From Myxocyprinus asiaticus (lineage: Eukaryota > Chordata > Actinopteri > Cypriniformes > Catostomidae), in NCBI RefSeq assembly GCF_019703515.2, contig NC_059382.1, forward strand, positions 9,930,001-9,994,000: a DNA stretch of 64,000 bases, given 5' to 3'. A program made the position numbers and the translations under genes. The stretch's first letter is position 1. Each line of letters begins with the position of its first letter. The notes beneath the pieces were generated by a model that saw only the letters and a program-made list of their open reading frames with translations, did no database searches and was not told the origin of the DNA. Positions 1 through 19,447 of the stretch are shown here, piece after piece.

Positions 1-458
1 CATTTGGTGATGTCAGTGGTGCAAAGATTACATTCAGCAGCTTTAAACAAGCTCTTTGACATTTCATACTCTAGAACTAGAGTATAAAAAGTGCCTCTAC
101 CTTTAGTTCAAAGTGATGAAGTACTGTAATCTTGTTTTGTTTGTAAATGAATGACAGCAGGGTTTCATCTCAAGAATTGTTCTCCGACTGCTGAAAAGAA
201 ATCCATTCAGTCCCATCTTTTATCTATTGCCTTGAAAAATCTGATTACGATTAATGTCCTGTTATCACATGCAGCCTTTGTTGATGGCATGTGGTGCACC
301 AACACCTGAAAGAAACTGCAATTTTTCATATTAAAGTTTAATAAGTATGAATATGCACCAAGATATTAAAGCAAAAGGCCGAAAAAGAGTCCAGATATTC
401 ATATATTCTATAGAGTAAAAAACTGATTTAAATGCATTATTATTTTTAAATGTTGCAG
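1..458 (+). other. intron upstream of trmt9b exon
   Basis: AT-rich sequence without a recognisable coding exon. It ends in a polypyrimidine stretch and CAG acceptor (456-458) in front of the methyltransferase exon, so it is the 3' part of an upstream trmt9b intron. I see no transposon termini in it. Confidence 0.6.
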
Positions 459-632
459 GTTGTGGCAATGGCAAATATCTGCACATCAATGAGAATATCT
501 TCAAGCTGGGCTGTGATGTGTGTCGCCCGCTGGTGGACTCTGCGTGGAGTCAGGGTCACGAGGTGCAACTTTGTGATGGCCTGCGTTTACCCTATAGAGA
601 CGGCTGTTTCGACGCCGTACTCTCCATTGCAG
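459..632 (+). CDS. trmt9b: trmt9b internal exon: SAM-binding methyltransferase core
   Basis: This 174-nt exon lies between a CAG acceptor (456-458) and a GT donor (633). It enters with two bases completing a Gly codon and leaves in phase 1. It encodes the front of a class I SAM-dependent methyltransferase fold: the glycine-rich motif I GCGNGKYL near the start, an acidic strand-2 end (GCDVC), and motif IV-like DAVLSIA at the end. The same arrangement is known in yeast Trm9, ALKBH8 and the vertebrate paralogue TRMT9B/KIAA1456. The split codon joins exactly to the exon at 3577, giving SIA followed by VIHHMSTKERR, as expected for the family. Earlier exons encoding the N-terminus lie to the left of this window. 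ALKBH8 is less likely, because the downstream exon has the long serine-rich insert of TRMT9B and no AlkB or RNA-binding domain. Confidence 0.88.
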
Positions 633-960
633 GTAATGCATCGACGTAAACATCCAGATACGTTCACTAGTAGGGATGGGAATGGTACAAAATTCCACTT
701 AAGGAGTTCAGTTCTTTAATGATTCCATTAAAAATTATTTTATATCATTCATTTTTTAGTCTTTACAAGTTTTTTAGAATTTAAAAAAAACAAATTTAGT
801 CATCGTTTACTCACCCCTGTGTTGTTATAACCACATATGACTTTTTCTTTTTCTTAACACAAAGGGAAAATTGTTAAAAAAATGTTGTGCTCAGTGAAGT
901 CATACAATGGCAGTTTATGGTGACTACCTCTTTAAGCTCAAAACACACTCACAATTCAGA

Positions 961-990
961 ACACACACACACATACACACACACACACAT
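961..990. repeat. (CA)n microsatellite
   Basis: Short CA dinucleotide run with one T interruption inside the trmt9b intron. Confidence 0.9.
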
Positions 991-1730
991 ATTATATGTT
1001 TTAAAATAGGAGTGGAAGTCAGAAACTCGTAATTTTATTGCATCAAATAAAACACAGAAATATTGATGACTTTGACTTTTGAGATAAGACTCATCCAAAA
1101 TATATAAAATATATCAAAAAGTCCTTTGGATATCTGTTACTTAAGTCTAAATGATATTAAAAGTGACATGAAATGATTTTTGCTAATCATTTTCCACTCT
1201 TGCCTATTATCATTTTCAAGTGAACATAAAAGTAATGATTGTGGTTTAGAGTGTCAAGAACCATTCTGACTGTCATTGGACTGATTCAGATTGATAACTC
1301 ATGAGTTCGAGACTTATTTGTGAGGCTTTTTGACTCATTTCAAAAACTGACTAAAACAAGTCATTTACTCACGAATCAGATTACACTGGTCGCGTTGTTG
1401 TTGCATTTGCCATTGTGAGAACAACCAGTCTCATTTAATTAATTCTGCAATTTCACAAGTCATCTAAAAGTAATTCTTCTGCCGTATTGCTTTAGATTCA
1501 GTAGTGGAGATTCACTTGAATGGAGACCCATCCACAGTTTTCCTGAGCAACCACTGAGTGGCACAATGATGATTCTAACTGCCTGTTTTCTGTTTCTGGT
1601 CTTGAGACGCAGTGTAAAACTAACTGAAACGAGCGATCCAGATCGAGTGTAAGTTTTTTGGGGGGAGTAAAATGAATTTCAGGCTCAACTTGTGCTATTG
1701 TTGTGCCCTTGTCATAACAACTCAAAGTAG

Positions 1731-2181
1731 TTAAAGGGATAGTTCACCCAAAAATGAAAACTCTCTCATCATTTACTCATCCTCATGCCATCCCAGATGT
1801 GTATGACTTTTTCTTCTGCAGAACGCAAATGAAGATGCTGAAGAAAGACAGTCGTACACATCTGGGATGGCATCAAGGCAAGTGAATAATGAGAGAATTT
1901 TCATTTTTGGGTGAACTATTCCTTTAAATATTGATCTGTTTCTCACCCACGCCTATCATATCACCTCTGAAAATATGGATTTAACCACTGGAGTCTTATG
2001 TGATTTTTCTTCAAATTTTTGGCACCCATTCACTTGCATTGTATGGAGCAAAAGAGCTGAGAACTTCTTCTAAAAACCTTCAATTGTGTTCAGCAGATGA
2101 AAGAAAGTCATACACATCTGGGATGGCATAAGGGTGAGTAAATTATGAGAATTTTCATTTTTGGGTGAACTCTTTCTTTAA
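1731..2181. mobile_element. TTAA-bounded palindromic MITE, composite copy
   Basis: The left part (1731-1927) is a short hairpin. It opens TTAAAGGGATAGTTCACCC and closes with the complementary GGGTGAACTATTCCTTTAA. A second segment (1924-2181) follows that matches the right arm of the larger copy at 28523-29240. The whole sits inside the trmt9b intron. TTAA at each end fits a TTAA-targeting transposase such as piggyBac, but the family assignment is inference. No coding sequence is present. Confidence 0.75.
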
Positions 2182-3235
2182 TGATATTAACATAACTAAC
2201 CACGGACTAGCACTTCACGTCATCACATTTAGTTGAGGCACTGTAAATAAAAAAAGGTCATCATAACTCAGTACTATACAGCCACATGTTTTTTGACAAT
2301 TTTTACAAAAGTAATACCATATACATTTCTCACTAAGAATATAGCATACGCTTATGCAAGGGAAAACACTGAGACCGGAAATTGAAAACTGTCAAATCGA
2401 CTGGAACACTTTCACGTTCAGGAAAAAGGTGTATAAGAACTGTTAATGGAGCAAAACATCATAGTTAACATTACATTTCATTTTTGTATTTTTTTTAATT
2501 ATTATTAATAAATGGAAACTGTTCTGAACAAGAACAGCTTCTCGATTTCCAATCCACTACTTTTAACAATACTATTAAATTGCTTGATTCAGAATTATTA
2601 TTAATTTAATGAATTGTCTCATGTTTAAAAAACAATTTGAAAAGTAATTCATATTTTTTACTTTTGCGCATATCTTGTATTTAATTTTGTCCAGAAAGCA
2701 CTGGAACAGTAAAAGGCCATGTTGCTTTAAAGGGCATATCTAGTGTGGGTTTCTACATTTATAGCTTAACAGACTGTGACATGAAGTCATTAACATAATG
2801 GTCTATGTGGATTTATATTCATAGGAGCACATTTTATCTGATACATTTAGAAAACATCCTAGTAATTCCGTGACAAGCCATTTAATTTCAATCTGCTGGT
2901 AGTGCTGTCATTAATCTGAAAGGGAGCTGTTATATAGGTTTATTTAAACTTTTATGAGGTGGAGGAAACAAGAGGTGTTACTAGGTTACAAGAGATTAGC
3001 AGTTCTTGGAAGTGGCCTTGGAGTATTTGTTGTCAGGCTGTACAGCTGGGTTACCTGGCAACCCCTTGTGAATCCCCAGAGAAAAACAATCATATGGTCA
3101 TTGATGATATCAGAGTTCCATAATGGTTTAAACACTTTGAAAAATCCCTCTAAGCTCATGCAACAACTCACTGTAATGAACTCTGCTTTCTGCTTTGGTT
3201 TGGTTTCACATGGTACAAAGATTTTGTTTTGTGTT

Positions 3236-3524
3236 CTTGAAGGAATACTATAATTCACCCAAAATGGAAAATTCTGTCATTTACTCAGCCTCATGTCATT
3301 CGAAATTTGGATATTCACGATAATTTTATATCGCCAGCAGAATCATCACGTTTGTATTGTGAATATTCAATGTATTGCCTAGCTTAAAGGAAAACAATAG
3401 CTCACAGATTCTTCAAAATATGTTTTTGGGAGTAAGAAAATCATATTGGTTTTGAAAGACATGATGGTGAGTAAATGAGAACTATATAATTTTCAATTCT
3501 GGGTAAACTATCCCTTTTAACTGC
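3236..3524. mobile_element. decayed palindromic MITE of the TTAA family
   Basis: Degenerate ends resembling the 1731 and 28523 copies: an AATTCACCC-like opening near 3250 and GGGTAAACTATCCC near 3505. It lies just upstream of the last trmt9b exon. The central part is diverged. Confidence 0.5.
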
Positions 3525-3576
3525 CTAGACTATGTATAACAATGACCTGAAATCTTGCAATCTTTAAATTGCTTAG

Positions 3577-4529
3577 TCATCCACCACATGTCCACCAAAG
3601 AAAGGCGTATCCGAGCAATAAAGGAGATGGCGCGCACCCTGCGCGTGGGAGGGCGAATCATGATTTACGTTTGGGCCATGGAGCAGAAGAGGCGCAAGTT
3701 TGAGAAGCAGGACATCTTCATTCCCTGGAACCCCAATCCCCCTCTATCTCCTGCCATGAGAGGAACGGGGCGAACCAGACAGCGAGGCAATGGAAACCAA
3801 AGCGTCAGCGACGACACCGCCTCCAGCGACAAGTACAGGAAGGTGAAAAGTACATCCTCCATGGTGGACGAGGGCGACCTTACCAGCCCCTGCCAGCAGA
3901 AACAACAGAGGCTTTGGTTCTTCTCCAGATCTTTGGATTCCGTGCTGGACTTTGGCAGCTTGAGCGTGTCCCGCTCCTCTTCCAGCACTTTACAAACCCC
4001 TGTCGATGAGGCGGCAGAGAGCAAAAGCCGGCGAACCAGTAGCAGGGGTCTCATCAGACAGGTTTCTAACCTCTTTTCATCTTCCTCCAAAACCAGTCTA
4101 GAAGAGGATGTCTTCATTTCAGATTCCCATGAGCAAGTCCATAAAATTGACAATAGCAGTGCTAGTAATGGGAATGAGAGTGTGGAGCTTGTCAGTGACT
4201 GTTCCTCAGTACCACTGCCTGATTTGGTTTCCTACCAACCAGAACAGTCAAATAATGAAAGACATGGGGAGGTAGAGAATAAATCAAGAAGTCAAGAGCC
4301 TTTGCAGAGGCAGGAAAGCACAGCATCTCTTCAGAAAACCGGGGGGATGAAAGAATGGAACAGCGAGCAGTTGAAGGACACTTGTCTGAGGTACTACCAC
4401 GTATTCAGGCAAGGTGAACTGACGCAGTTGATTGAAAACCACGTGGAAGAGCTCCATGTTCTGCACACCTACTTGGATCACGCCAACTGGTGTGTAGTAG
4501 CCGAGAAGATCCAAGTCTGGAATGTTTAA
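3577..4529 (+). CDS. trmt9b: trmt9b terminal coding exon: methyltransferase C-terminus and serine-rich tail
   Basis: The exon starts after the acceptor TTGCTTAG (3569-3576) and runs open to TAA at 4527-4529, encoding 316 complete residues after the split Val codon. The first part finishes the methyltransferase domain (VIHHMSTKERRIRAIKEM, LRVGGRIMIYVWAMEQ, then IPWN). A long polar insert rich in Ser and Lys follows, and then a conserved C-terminal block around LRYYHVFRQGEL and a last strand ending near QVWNV. The family methylates wobble uridine derivatives in tRNA together with TRM112. Whether TRMT9B itself is a tRNA enzyme is less certain; it is also reported as a growth suppressor. The insert is probably a phosphorylated, disordered regulatory region. 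The frame is intact, so the gene looks functional here. Its downstream neighbour, the HDAC-like gene, is convergent. Confidence 0.9.
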
Positions 4530-5280
4530 ATATAATTTTATGTCCATTTTAATTTATTACATTGGTTTTGAACATTGGTCTTTAAACGTTTTAGTTTGAG
4601 ATTTTAAGTACGGTATTTGGATCAGATTTAACAAATTCAGTATAAATGGCAATAACAAGCGAGGTATTGATTCTCTGACTAGACAACCAGTGTTGGTCCA
4701 AATAGACCCAACAGTCTTATTTATCCATTTTAAAGCTACTAGTCATACTATATTTCTAGGCTAAATTTAGTTTTAAAATGTGTCAATTTTTGCTAAACAT
4801 TCTCTGTGATGTCTTGAATTTTGCACTGAGTTTAATGGTGTATTACTGTTAACTGTATAAAGCAATGCCTGCCTGAAACAGAAGCATAGCACATCATTAT
4901 TCTGAACCAAACAATGTGAGCACATAACTAGTTTTCTTATTGAATGCTCTCTTCAGGTGTTTAGCTGTGTAGTTGTTGTGTTGTGTTGTGTAGATAGTGT
5001 TACCCTAAAATCTATAAACTGTTGTGTGTGTTGCAGAAGCTTTTTAACAAAATTTTAACTGCTTGTGGAATCGTTTACACATGAATTCCCATCTTGAAAA
5101 CTTGAATAATTTAAGCAGTCTAGTGCTGGTATTGTTGCAGATTGTGTATGTTTGTATTGGTGTAACTCAACCATGTTAATGTCACAAGAAAGGTCTTTAA
5201 ATTTAATTTAAACTTGAACCATTTTTTGTATCGGTGTGTGTATTTTGACTGTTAAATAAAACACTATATTTAGTTTTTAT
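4530..5280 (+). other. trmt9b: trmt9b 3' untranslated region
   Basis: Non-coding AT-rich sequence between the stop codon and a canonical AATAAA. It shows no transposon termini, unlike most of the window, which suits a transcribed 3' UTR. The exact cleavage site cannot be fixed from sequence alone. Confidence 0.6.
5255..5260 (+). promoter_or_regulatory. trmt9b: polyadenylation signal AATAAA, trmt9b
   Basis: Canonical hexamer about 725 nt after the stop codon, followed by a T-rich stretch that could be the downstream element. Confidence 0.6.
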
Positions 5281-5636
5281 TCAGCCCACGGTCTCAAATT
5301 CATGTCTTCGTAATGATAGAGGCAATAATTTCCTGTAGTTTTAAATTCAAGCAAAATATATTATTAGCTTAGTTTTAAATTTAAACTAAACGTATTATTG
5401 AGAAAGAAATATATTGATATGGACTAGTAATTATTTATACTTTGCAAAACAACAATTTATTAAGAGAAAATAAACACTATTTTAAAATGAGTACATAACT
5501 AATATAATTTATGACAAATATTAAGGTTTATTCATAACTTCTCTTGCATACAGTACTATTAGCTTAGTTTTGAATTGAAACAAAATGTATTATTGAGACA
5601 AAAAATATAATATTGATATGTACTAATAATTATTTA

Positions 5637-7283
5637 CAGTTGAAGTCAGAAGTTTACATGCACTTAGGTTGGAGTCATTAAAACTATTTTTTTTTAACCA
5701 CTCCACATTTTTAATATTAGCAAACTCTAGTTTTGGCAAGTCGTTTAGGACATCTACTTTGTGCATGACAATTAATTTTTCCAACAATTGTTTACAGACA
5801 AATGGTTTCACTATTAATTGACTATCACAGTTCCAGTGGGTCAGAAGTTTACATACACTAAGTTAACTGTGCCTTTAAGAAGTATGGAAAATTCCAGAAA
5901 ATGATGTCAAGCCTTTAGCCAATTAGCTTCTGATAGGAGTTGTACTGAATTGGAGGTGTACCTGTGGATGTATTTTAAGGCCTACCTTCAAACTCAGTGC
6001 TGCTTTGCTTGACATCATGGGAAAATCAAAAGAAATCAGCCAAGACCTCAGAAAAAAAAATTGTGGACCTCCACATGTCTAGTTCATCCTTTGGAGCAAT
6101 TTCCAAACGCCTGAAGGTATCACGTTCATCTGTACAAACAATAGTACGCAAGTATAAACACCATGAGACCATAGAGCCATCATACCACTCAGGAAGGAGA
6201 GGCATTCTGTCTCCTAGAGATGAACATAGTTTGGTGCGAAAAGTGCAAATCAGTCCCAGAACAACAGCAAAGGACCTTGTGAAGATGCTGGAGGAAACAG
6301 GTAGAAAAGTATCTATATCCACAGTAAAACGAGTCCTATATCGGCATAACCTGAAATGCTGCTCAGCAAGGAAGAAGCCACTGCTCCAAAACCGACATAA
6401 AAAAGCCAGACTACAGTTTGCAAGTGCACATGGGGACAAAGATCTTACTTTTTGGAGAAATGGCCTCTGTTCTAATGAAACAAAAATTGAACTGTTTAGC
6501 CATAATGACCATCATTATGGTTGGAAGAAAAAGGGTGAGGCTTGCAAGCCAAAGAACATCATCCCAGCTGTTAAGAATGGGGGTGGCAGCATCATGTTGT
6601 GGGGGTGCATTGCTGCAGGAGGGACTGGTGCACTTCATAAAATAGATGACATCATGTGGAAGGAAAATGATGTGGATATATTGAAGCAACATCAAGACAT
6701 CAGCCAGGAAGTTAAAGCTCAGTCGCAAATGGGTCTTCCAAATGGACAATAACCCCAAGCATACCTCCAAAGTTGTGGCAAAATGGCTTAAGGACAACAA
6801 AGTCAACATATTGGAGTGGCCATCATGAAGCCCTGACCTCAATCCGATAGAAAATTTGTGGGCAGAACTGAAAAAGCATGTGTGAGCAAGGAGGCCTACA
6901 AACCTGACTCAGTTACACCAGTTCTGTCTGGAGGAATGGGCCAAAATTCCAGCAACTTATTGTGAGAAGCTTGTGGAAGGCTACCCAAAACTTTTGACCC
7001 AAGTTAAATGATTTAAAGGCAATGCTACCAAATACTATCTAAGTGTATGTAAACTTCTGACCCACTAGGAATGTGATGAAAGAAATAAAACCTGAAATAA
7101 ATAAATCTCTCTCTACTATTATTCTGACATTTCACATTCTTAAAATAAAGTAGTGATCCTAACTGACCTAAGACAGGGAATGTTTTCTACGATTAAATGT
7201 CAGGAATTGTGAAAAACTGTGGAAAAAAAAATGGGGTTTAAATGTATTTTGCTAAGGTGTATGTAAACTTCTGACTTCAACTG
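5637..7283 (+). mobile_element. Tc1/mariner element, Sleeping Beauty-like, IR/DR type
   Basis: 1647-bp element flanked by TA duplications (5635-5636, 7284-7285). The outer termini read CAGTTGAAGTCAGAAG at left and its complement at right. Inner direct-repeat copies (around 5834-5865 and 7040-7068, each containing TCAGAAGTTTACATACA or its complement) give the IR/DR layout known from Sleeping Beauty relatives. It is inserted in a unit of the AT-rich array. A neighbouring unit shows the exact uninterrupted site. Confidence 0.93.
6017..7039 (+). pseudogene. Tc1 transposase, inactive
   Basis: The presumed start ATG at 6017 opens the usual MGKSKEIS N-terminus, but a run of nine A's around 6051-6059 shifts the frame. 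The paired helix-turn-helix DNA-binding region and most of the catalytic core then read on in another frame up to about 6750. There a further shift and stops (for example TGA near 6826) break the C-terminus. The residue that should be the first catalytic aspartate is Asn (CSNETKIEL). The part with the second aspartate lies after the second shift. The enzyme cannot be made or active from this copy. Confidence 0.9.
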
Positions 7284-7597
7284 TATACTTTGCAAAACAA
7301 CAATTAAGAGAAAAACACTTAAAATGAGTACATAATATAATTTATGACAAATAAATATTACATCTTATTCATTACATCTTTTGCATTTTATTTATAAAAT
7401 CAGTTGCATACAGTACTATTACTTGCAAAACCCAACAATTTCTAAATAAAAATGACCACTATTTTAAGAAGTACATAACTAATATAATTTGACAAAAATA
7501 TACAATTTTATTCATTAAATCTATTGGACACAGTATCATAAATATCACATTTTATTAACAAAATCTATTGCATACAGTACTATTAGCTTAGTGTTTT

Positions 7598-7611
7598 ATA
7601 TATATATATAT

Positions 7612-7650
<39 letters not shown>
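7598..7650. repeat. (TA)n-(CA)n compound microsatellite
   Basis: A TA run followed by a long CA run, abutting the left end of the second Tc1 element at 7649. Confidence 0.9.
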
Positions 7651-7652
<2 letters not shown>

Positions 7653-8723
7653 CGGCCAAAAGTTTGGAATAATGTACAGATTTAGCTGTTTCGGAAGGAA
7701 ATTGATACTTTAATTCACCAAAGTGGCATTTAAATGATCACAAAGTATAGTCAGGACATTACTGGTGTAAAAAACAGCACCATCACTATTTGAAAAAAAG
7801 TCATTTTTGATCAAATCTAGACAGACCCCATTTCCAGCAGCCATCACTCCAACACCTTATCCTTGAGAAATCATGCTAATTTGGTACTAGAAAAATCACT
7901 TGCCATTATACCAAACACTGCTGAAAGCTATTTGGTTCATTAAATGAAGCTTAACATTGTCTTTGTGTTTGTTTTTGAGTTGCCACAGTATGCAATAGAC
8001 TGGTGTACACTACAGTCTTCAAAGACAAAGGGCAACTAGCTCTAACAAGGACAAGGTATACATCTGGAAGGCCCAGATGTACACCTAAACGAGGATAAGT
8101 ACATCAGAGTCTCTAGTTTGAGAAATAGATGTCTCACATGTCCTCAGCTGACAGCTTCATTGAATTCTACCCGCTCAACACCAGTTTCATGTACAACAGT
8201 AAAGAGAAGACTCAGGGGTGCAGGCCTTATGGGAAGAATTGCAAAGAAAAAGCCACTTTTGAAACAGAAAAACAAAAAGAAAAGGTTAGAGTGGGTGAAG
8301 AAACAGAGACACTGGACAACAGATAATTGGAAAAGAGTGTTATGGATCTTAACCCCATTGAGCTTTTGTGGGATCAGATTGACTGTAAGGTGCGTGAGAA
8401 GTGCCCAACAAGACACATCTATGGCAAGTGCTACAGGAAGCGTGCGGTGAAATGTCACCTGAGTATCTGGACAAACTGACAGCTAGAATGCCAAGAATCT
8501 GCAAAGCTGTCATTGCTGCACGTGGAGAATTTTTTTTATGAGAACTCTTTGTAGTAGTTTAAGAAGTTCTGAACATTTTTTTTCAAATTGTAATAGTAAT
8601 TTTTCATGTTATTAATGTCCTGACTACACATTGTGATCAGTTGTCACTTTGGTGAATAAAAGTACCAATTTATTTCCATAAGAGCAAAATCTGTATGTTA
8701 TTCCAAACCTTTGGCCGCCAGTG
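7649..8723 (+). mobile_element. internally deleted Tc1-like element
   Basis: Terminal inverted repeats GGCGGCCAAAAGTTTGGAAT (left) and ATTCCAAACCTTTGGCCGCC (right), with inner matches CACCAAAGTGGCATTT against GTCACTTTGGTGAATAA. It is about 1.08 kb long against roughly 1.6 kb for a full Tc1. The middle of the transposase is missing. It sits in a TA/CA-rich part of the tandem array. Confidence 0.88.
8118..8480 (+). pseudogene. Tc1 transposase remnant with central deletion
   Basis: One frame gives the end of the DNA-binding domain (a VKRRLRGAGL-like segment and KKKPLL) up to a WKRVLW segment just before the first catalytic motif. Sequence for the end of the core follows immediately in another frame (LNPIELLWDQ-like near 8350, the third catalytic residue region). 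The catalytic centre between them is deleted. Confidence 0.8.
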
Positions 8724-8856
8724 TATATATATATTTGTTGAGACAAAAAAATAAACTATTGATATTGACTAGTAATTATTTACACTTTGCAAAACCCCAA
8801 AAATAAAAAAAAACAAAAAAACACTAATATAATTATGACATGAATAAATATTACAT

Positions 8857-8862
8857 TTTATT
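8857..8862 (-). promoter_or_regulatory. polyadenylation signal of the HDAC-like gene
   Basis: AATAAA on the minus strand about 120 nt after the stop codon of the deacetylase gene. It lies within the last unit of the AT-rich tandem array, so the transcript probably ends inside repeat DNA. Confidence 0.5.
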
Positions 8863-8983
8863 CATAACTTATTGCATATCATAGCAAGTCATTACTGTAT
8901 TTGCAGAAAGTTGATTAATGTTCCATCTCTGCACCCAACGGTCTTAGTTTGTTTAGTACCTGCTGTCCATTTCCATATTGGTG

Positions 8984-16691
<7,708 letters not shown>

Positions 16692-17385
16692 CTGAAAGAG
16701 AAATACACTCAAATAAGTGTGAACAATTTACAGGACCTATATCATACGGAAAATAACATGTCTGGCAAGCTGTGCACTCATGGGGGGTTAATGTGATAAT
16801 ATTCAGGAAATATTACATGTTCAGCGTTGAAAAACCTTCTCCAAGTCCCATGCAACGGTTGTTTTAGAAATATTTCCTCTTGCGCTAAATGTGTGTATCT
16901 GACAGCTGCTTTATACGCGGAAATTTGACAGGATAAATGAAACATTATTACACTACGGCCCCTTATCATGTGCTTACTTACGAAACGCGTGCAGTTACAA
17001 AATTCAGCACCAAAGTTGGACTAAATGAAAGCAGCTCTTTAAACAAAACCGATCAATGACATATAGCTTTTATATTTTGAAACCGCTTTTCTGTATCTTA
17101 TCGGAGACTATTGATTACTGCAAGGAAGGTTAAAAGCAATATTCACTGTCATATGCAGCGCTGCCTGTTTCTGTCAAGGAGGTTTCTGTAATGTGCGGTT
17201 CATGTTTTTCATGTTTTAACTGGAAGTGTATTACTGCCACCGTCTGTTGAGGAGGGTGAGCTGGTTATGATTACGTGAGCACGATTTTAGTCAAATTAAA
17301 ATTGTTACTTTTACAGTGACCGACAAGATGAGCCTTTCTACCTAATTCATTGACTGATAATCTAATGACAAATTCTGTTTTTTTT
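16692..17385 (-). other. 5' region of the HDAC-like gene, start exon unresolved
   Basis: A perfect minus-strand splice donor (GTAAGTAAG) lies at 16981-16973, the best candidate for the end of a first exon. Read in the phase required by the next exon, the sequence before it contains TAG and no ATG. The exon is therefore untranslated, or a small start exon lies between it and 16691. No TATA box is obvious. Confidence 0.4.
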
Positions 17386-17630
17386 ATGGTGGCCCATGGG
17401 TGCACAACACAACAAAATTAGCAAAGCAAATAAAAGCTGAAAACACAACGACATTAAGCCACAATTAAATTAAGACACAACACAACAAAATAATAATAAT
17501 AAAAAGGCTTAATTACGTTGTGCTGTGACTTTTCAGTTGTGTTGTGGCTTAATATTGTTGTCTTGTGGCTAATTTCGTTGTGTTGTGGTTTAATTTCATT
17601 ATGTTGTGTCTTAAAGGTGCACTCCATTAA
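17386..17630. repeat. degenerate tandem/inverted repeat of a GTTGTGTTGTGG motif
   Basis: The right half repeats units like GTTGTGTTGTGGCTTAATT about four times. The left half carries the complementary CACAACACAACAAAATTA. Transcribed, it could fold as a hairpin. No coding potential. Confidence 0.7.
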
Positions 17631-17639
17631 AAAGTTTTA

Positions 17640-17912
17640 CTCCTAAAAAAATGAATTGTAATTTTGAAACATATGTTCTCTAGTCATATCAGTACCATTA
17701 TAAAAGCTGTTTTATTCTACATGGGGCAGGGGCGCACTTCTGGGGGCTGCCATTTTAGAATCACATGACCAGCTCAGTACTACTGGTCTAATCTCAGTAA
17801 CCGTCTAGTTATTGGACACTTTCACTCTTGGAAATTAATCATGGTTGATTATGAATATTGAATTTCTACAATGGCATCTGTTACAGAAAACTTAGGGCCC
17901 CCAAGCCCTTTT

Positions 17913-17943
<31 letters not shown>

Positions 17944-19447
17944 TTAAAGCTGCGCATAAGGCTCAGGCAGCTTTTATGGCTCAATTAGACAATTATAGAG
18001 GGCCCCCTTGTGGCCTGAAAGGGAAGGGAGAATGTAACTTCAAGGAGAGAGTTGTAGCTAGTTGTGACATGCGCACACTAAAAGGGTTTTTCGTCATCAT
18101 AAAGCGCACCTACAAGTCGGGAACAGAAAAAAGAAAAAGGAAGAGGAGGAGAAATGCAGCCAGACCACTGGTAAGAAATAAATGAAAGCCAGTTACATGG
18201 CTAGATTCTGTTTGTTCGTTGTCATGTATTAAATTGCAACAATGAGTTAGCTAATGTTTTGCTGTTGTGTCCCATTGTATATTGTTATTTATTGTTATTA
18301 ATAGTCATTTATTGTTCATTTCTATAGTTATTTACTGTTAATTATTTGTATTTGTATTTTTTTTTTTAATTTTTTTTTTATTTTTTATTTTTTTTTGCGT
18401 TTTGTGTAGTTAATATTTAAAAAATAATAATAATAATTTGGTGGGGGTTTTGCTCCAGGTAGGATGTCGCTTAGGGCCCCCATATGCTCAGAAATGGCCC
18501 TGGGTCTTATGCTCAAAAGGTCACTGCTGTCATAACTGTTAAATGTTGCATACCTTTCCTATGAGGTAGAGTTTCATTTTAGAATGTTCATCAAGAACCT
18601 CTCTTGTACAGATCATCAAGTCATTTACTTAAAGCATTGATATGTCACATATGTAAACACTTATTAAATATTTCTTCTCCATCATTAATAGATTGACGTG
18701 CCAATTAACCACGCTATACCCAAGTGGTACGGTACATGTCTTGAATGCTTGTGCTCTGCGATTTCCTCTGAAATGTTGTGTGTAAATAAAATAATGCCCT
18801 CACCCATACCTAAAATACTCATATTTGAGGTCTAGCCACAAATGAAATGAACGTGAATCCTCTTTTTACAGCTGGGAGATACTTTAATTCGTTTTTATAG
18901 CATTATCTCTGCCTTTCTGGAGTGAGGGATTTAAGTTTACAAAGGAGGCCCAAGATATTCCCATGCCTCGCCTAAGGCTGTTGATTTAAATCCGAGTACC
19001 ATTCTTCAGATACTTCTTGCATTATATCATACAGCCTGTCTGTGTTGTGCATCTGCTGAAGCAGGCTGATGGAATGATGTATGCCATCACACTACAGTAC
19101 ACTTACATAAAAGATCCTTCAAATGCACAACCCATCAACAACGACACATGAGTGCAGCTGTGACTGGAAAAGACCAAGTTTATTCACTTACTGTAAATGT
19201 GTAGCATCACTCATTAAATATGTTAATATGAGTTGGAATGGATAAACTAGGAATGTGTGAGCTGTTCTGGGGTCAGTTTCCGTTGGGGTGTTGCTTGGAA
19301 AAGGGAGAACTTTAAAATCTGTTGGTGATTCTGGCTCAATAATTTAAGCACTGAAAATCCCATATTGGTCGACCACTTATCTGAGTATTGGATGTTTTGG
19401 CCGTGTAACTTTTCAATTTAGCAAAAGCACTCAGGGATTGTAAAAGC
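17640..19447. other. gene-free stretch with repeat debris
   Basis: Holds a (TTTA)n run (17914-17938), T-rich tracts at 18357-18395 and two matching blocks CTTAGGGCCCCCA (about 17891 and 18471) that may bound an old mobile element. I recognise no host exon. Confidence 0.4.

Larger units (their letters stand above)
5340..8885. repeat. AT-rich tandem array (units about 160-230 bp) split by two Tc1 elements
   Basis: With the two Tc1 insertions (5637-7283 and 7649-8723) removed, what remains is about four head-to-tail copies of one AT-rich unit. Landmarks recur in the same order: TTAGTTTT, then GTATTATTGAGA, then ATTGATATG-ACTAGTAATTATTTA, TACTTTGCAAAAC, ACATAACTAATATAATTT, TTATTCATAACT and GCATACAGTACTATTAGC. 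The landmark GCATACAGTACTATTAG occurs near 5548, 7405 and 7571. No open frame is present. The right end of the array contains the polyadenylation signal of the HDAC-like gene. Confidence 0.75.

Noticed and set aside
3665..4153. 162-codon minus-strand frame opposite the last trmt9b exon
   Set aside because: The plus strand is the recognised trmt9b coding exon; the antisense frame is a by-product.
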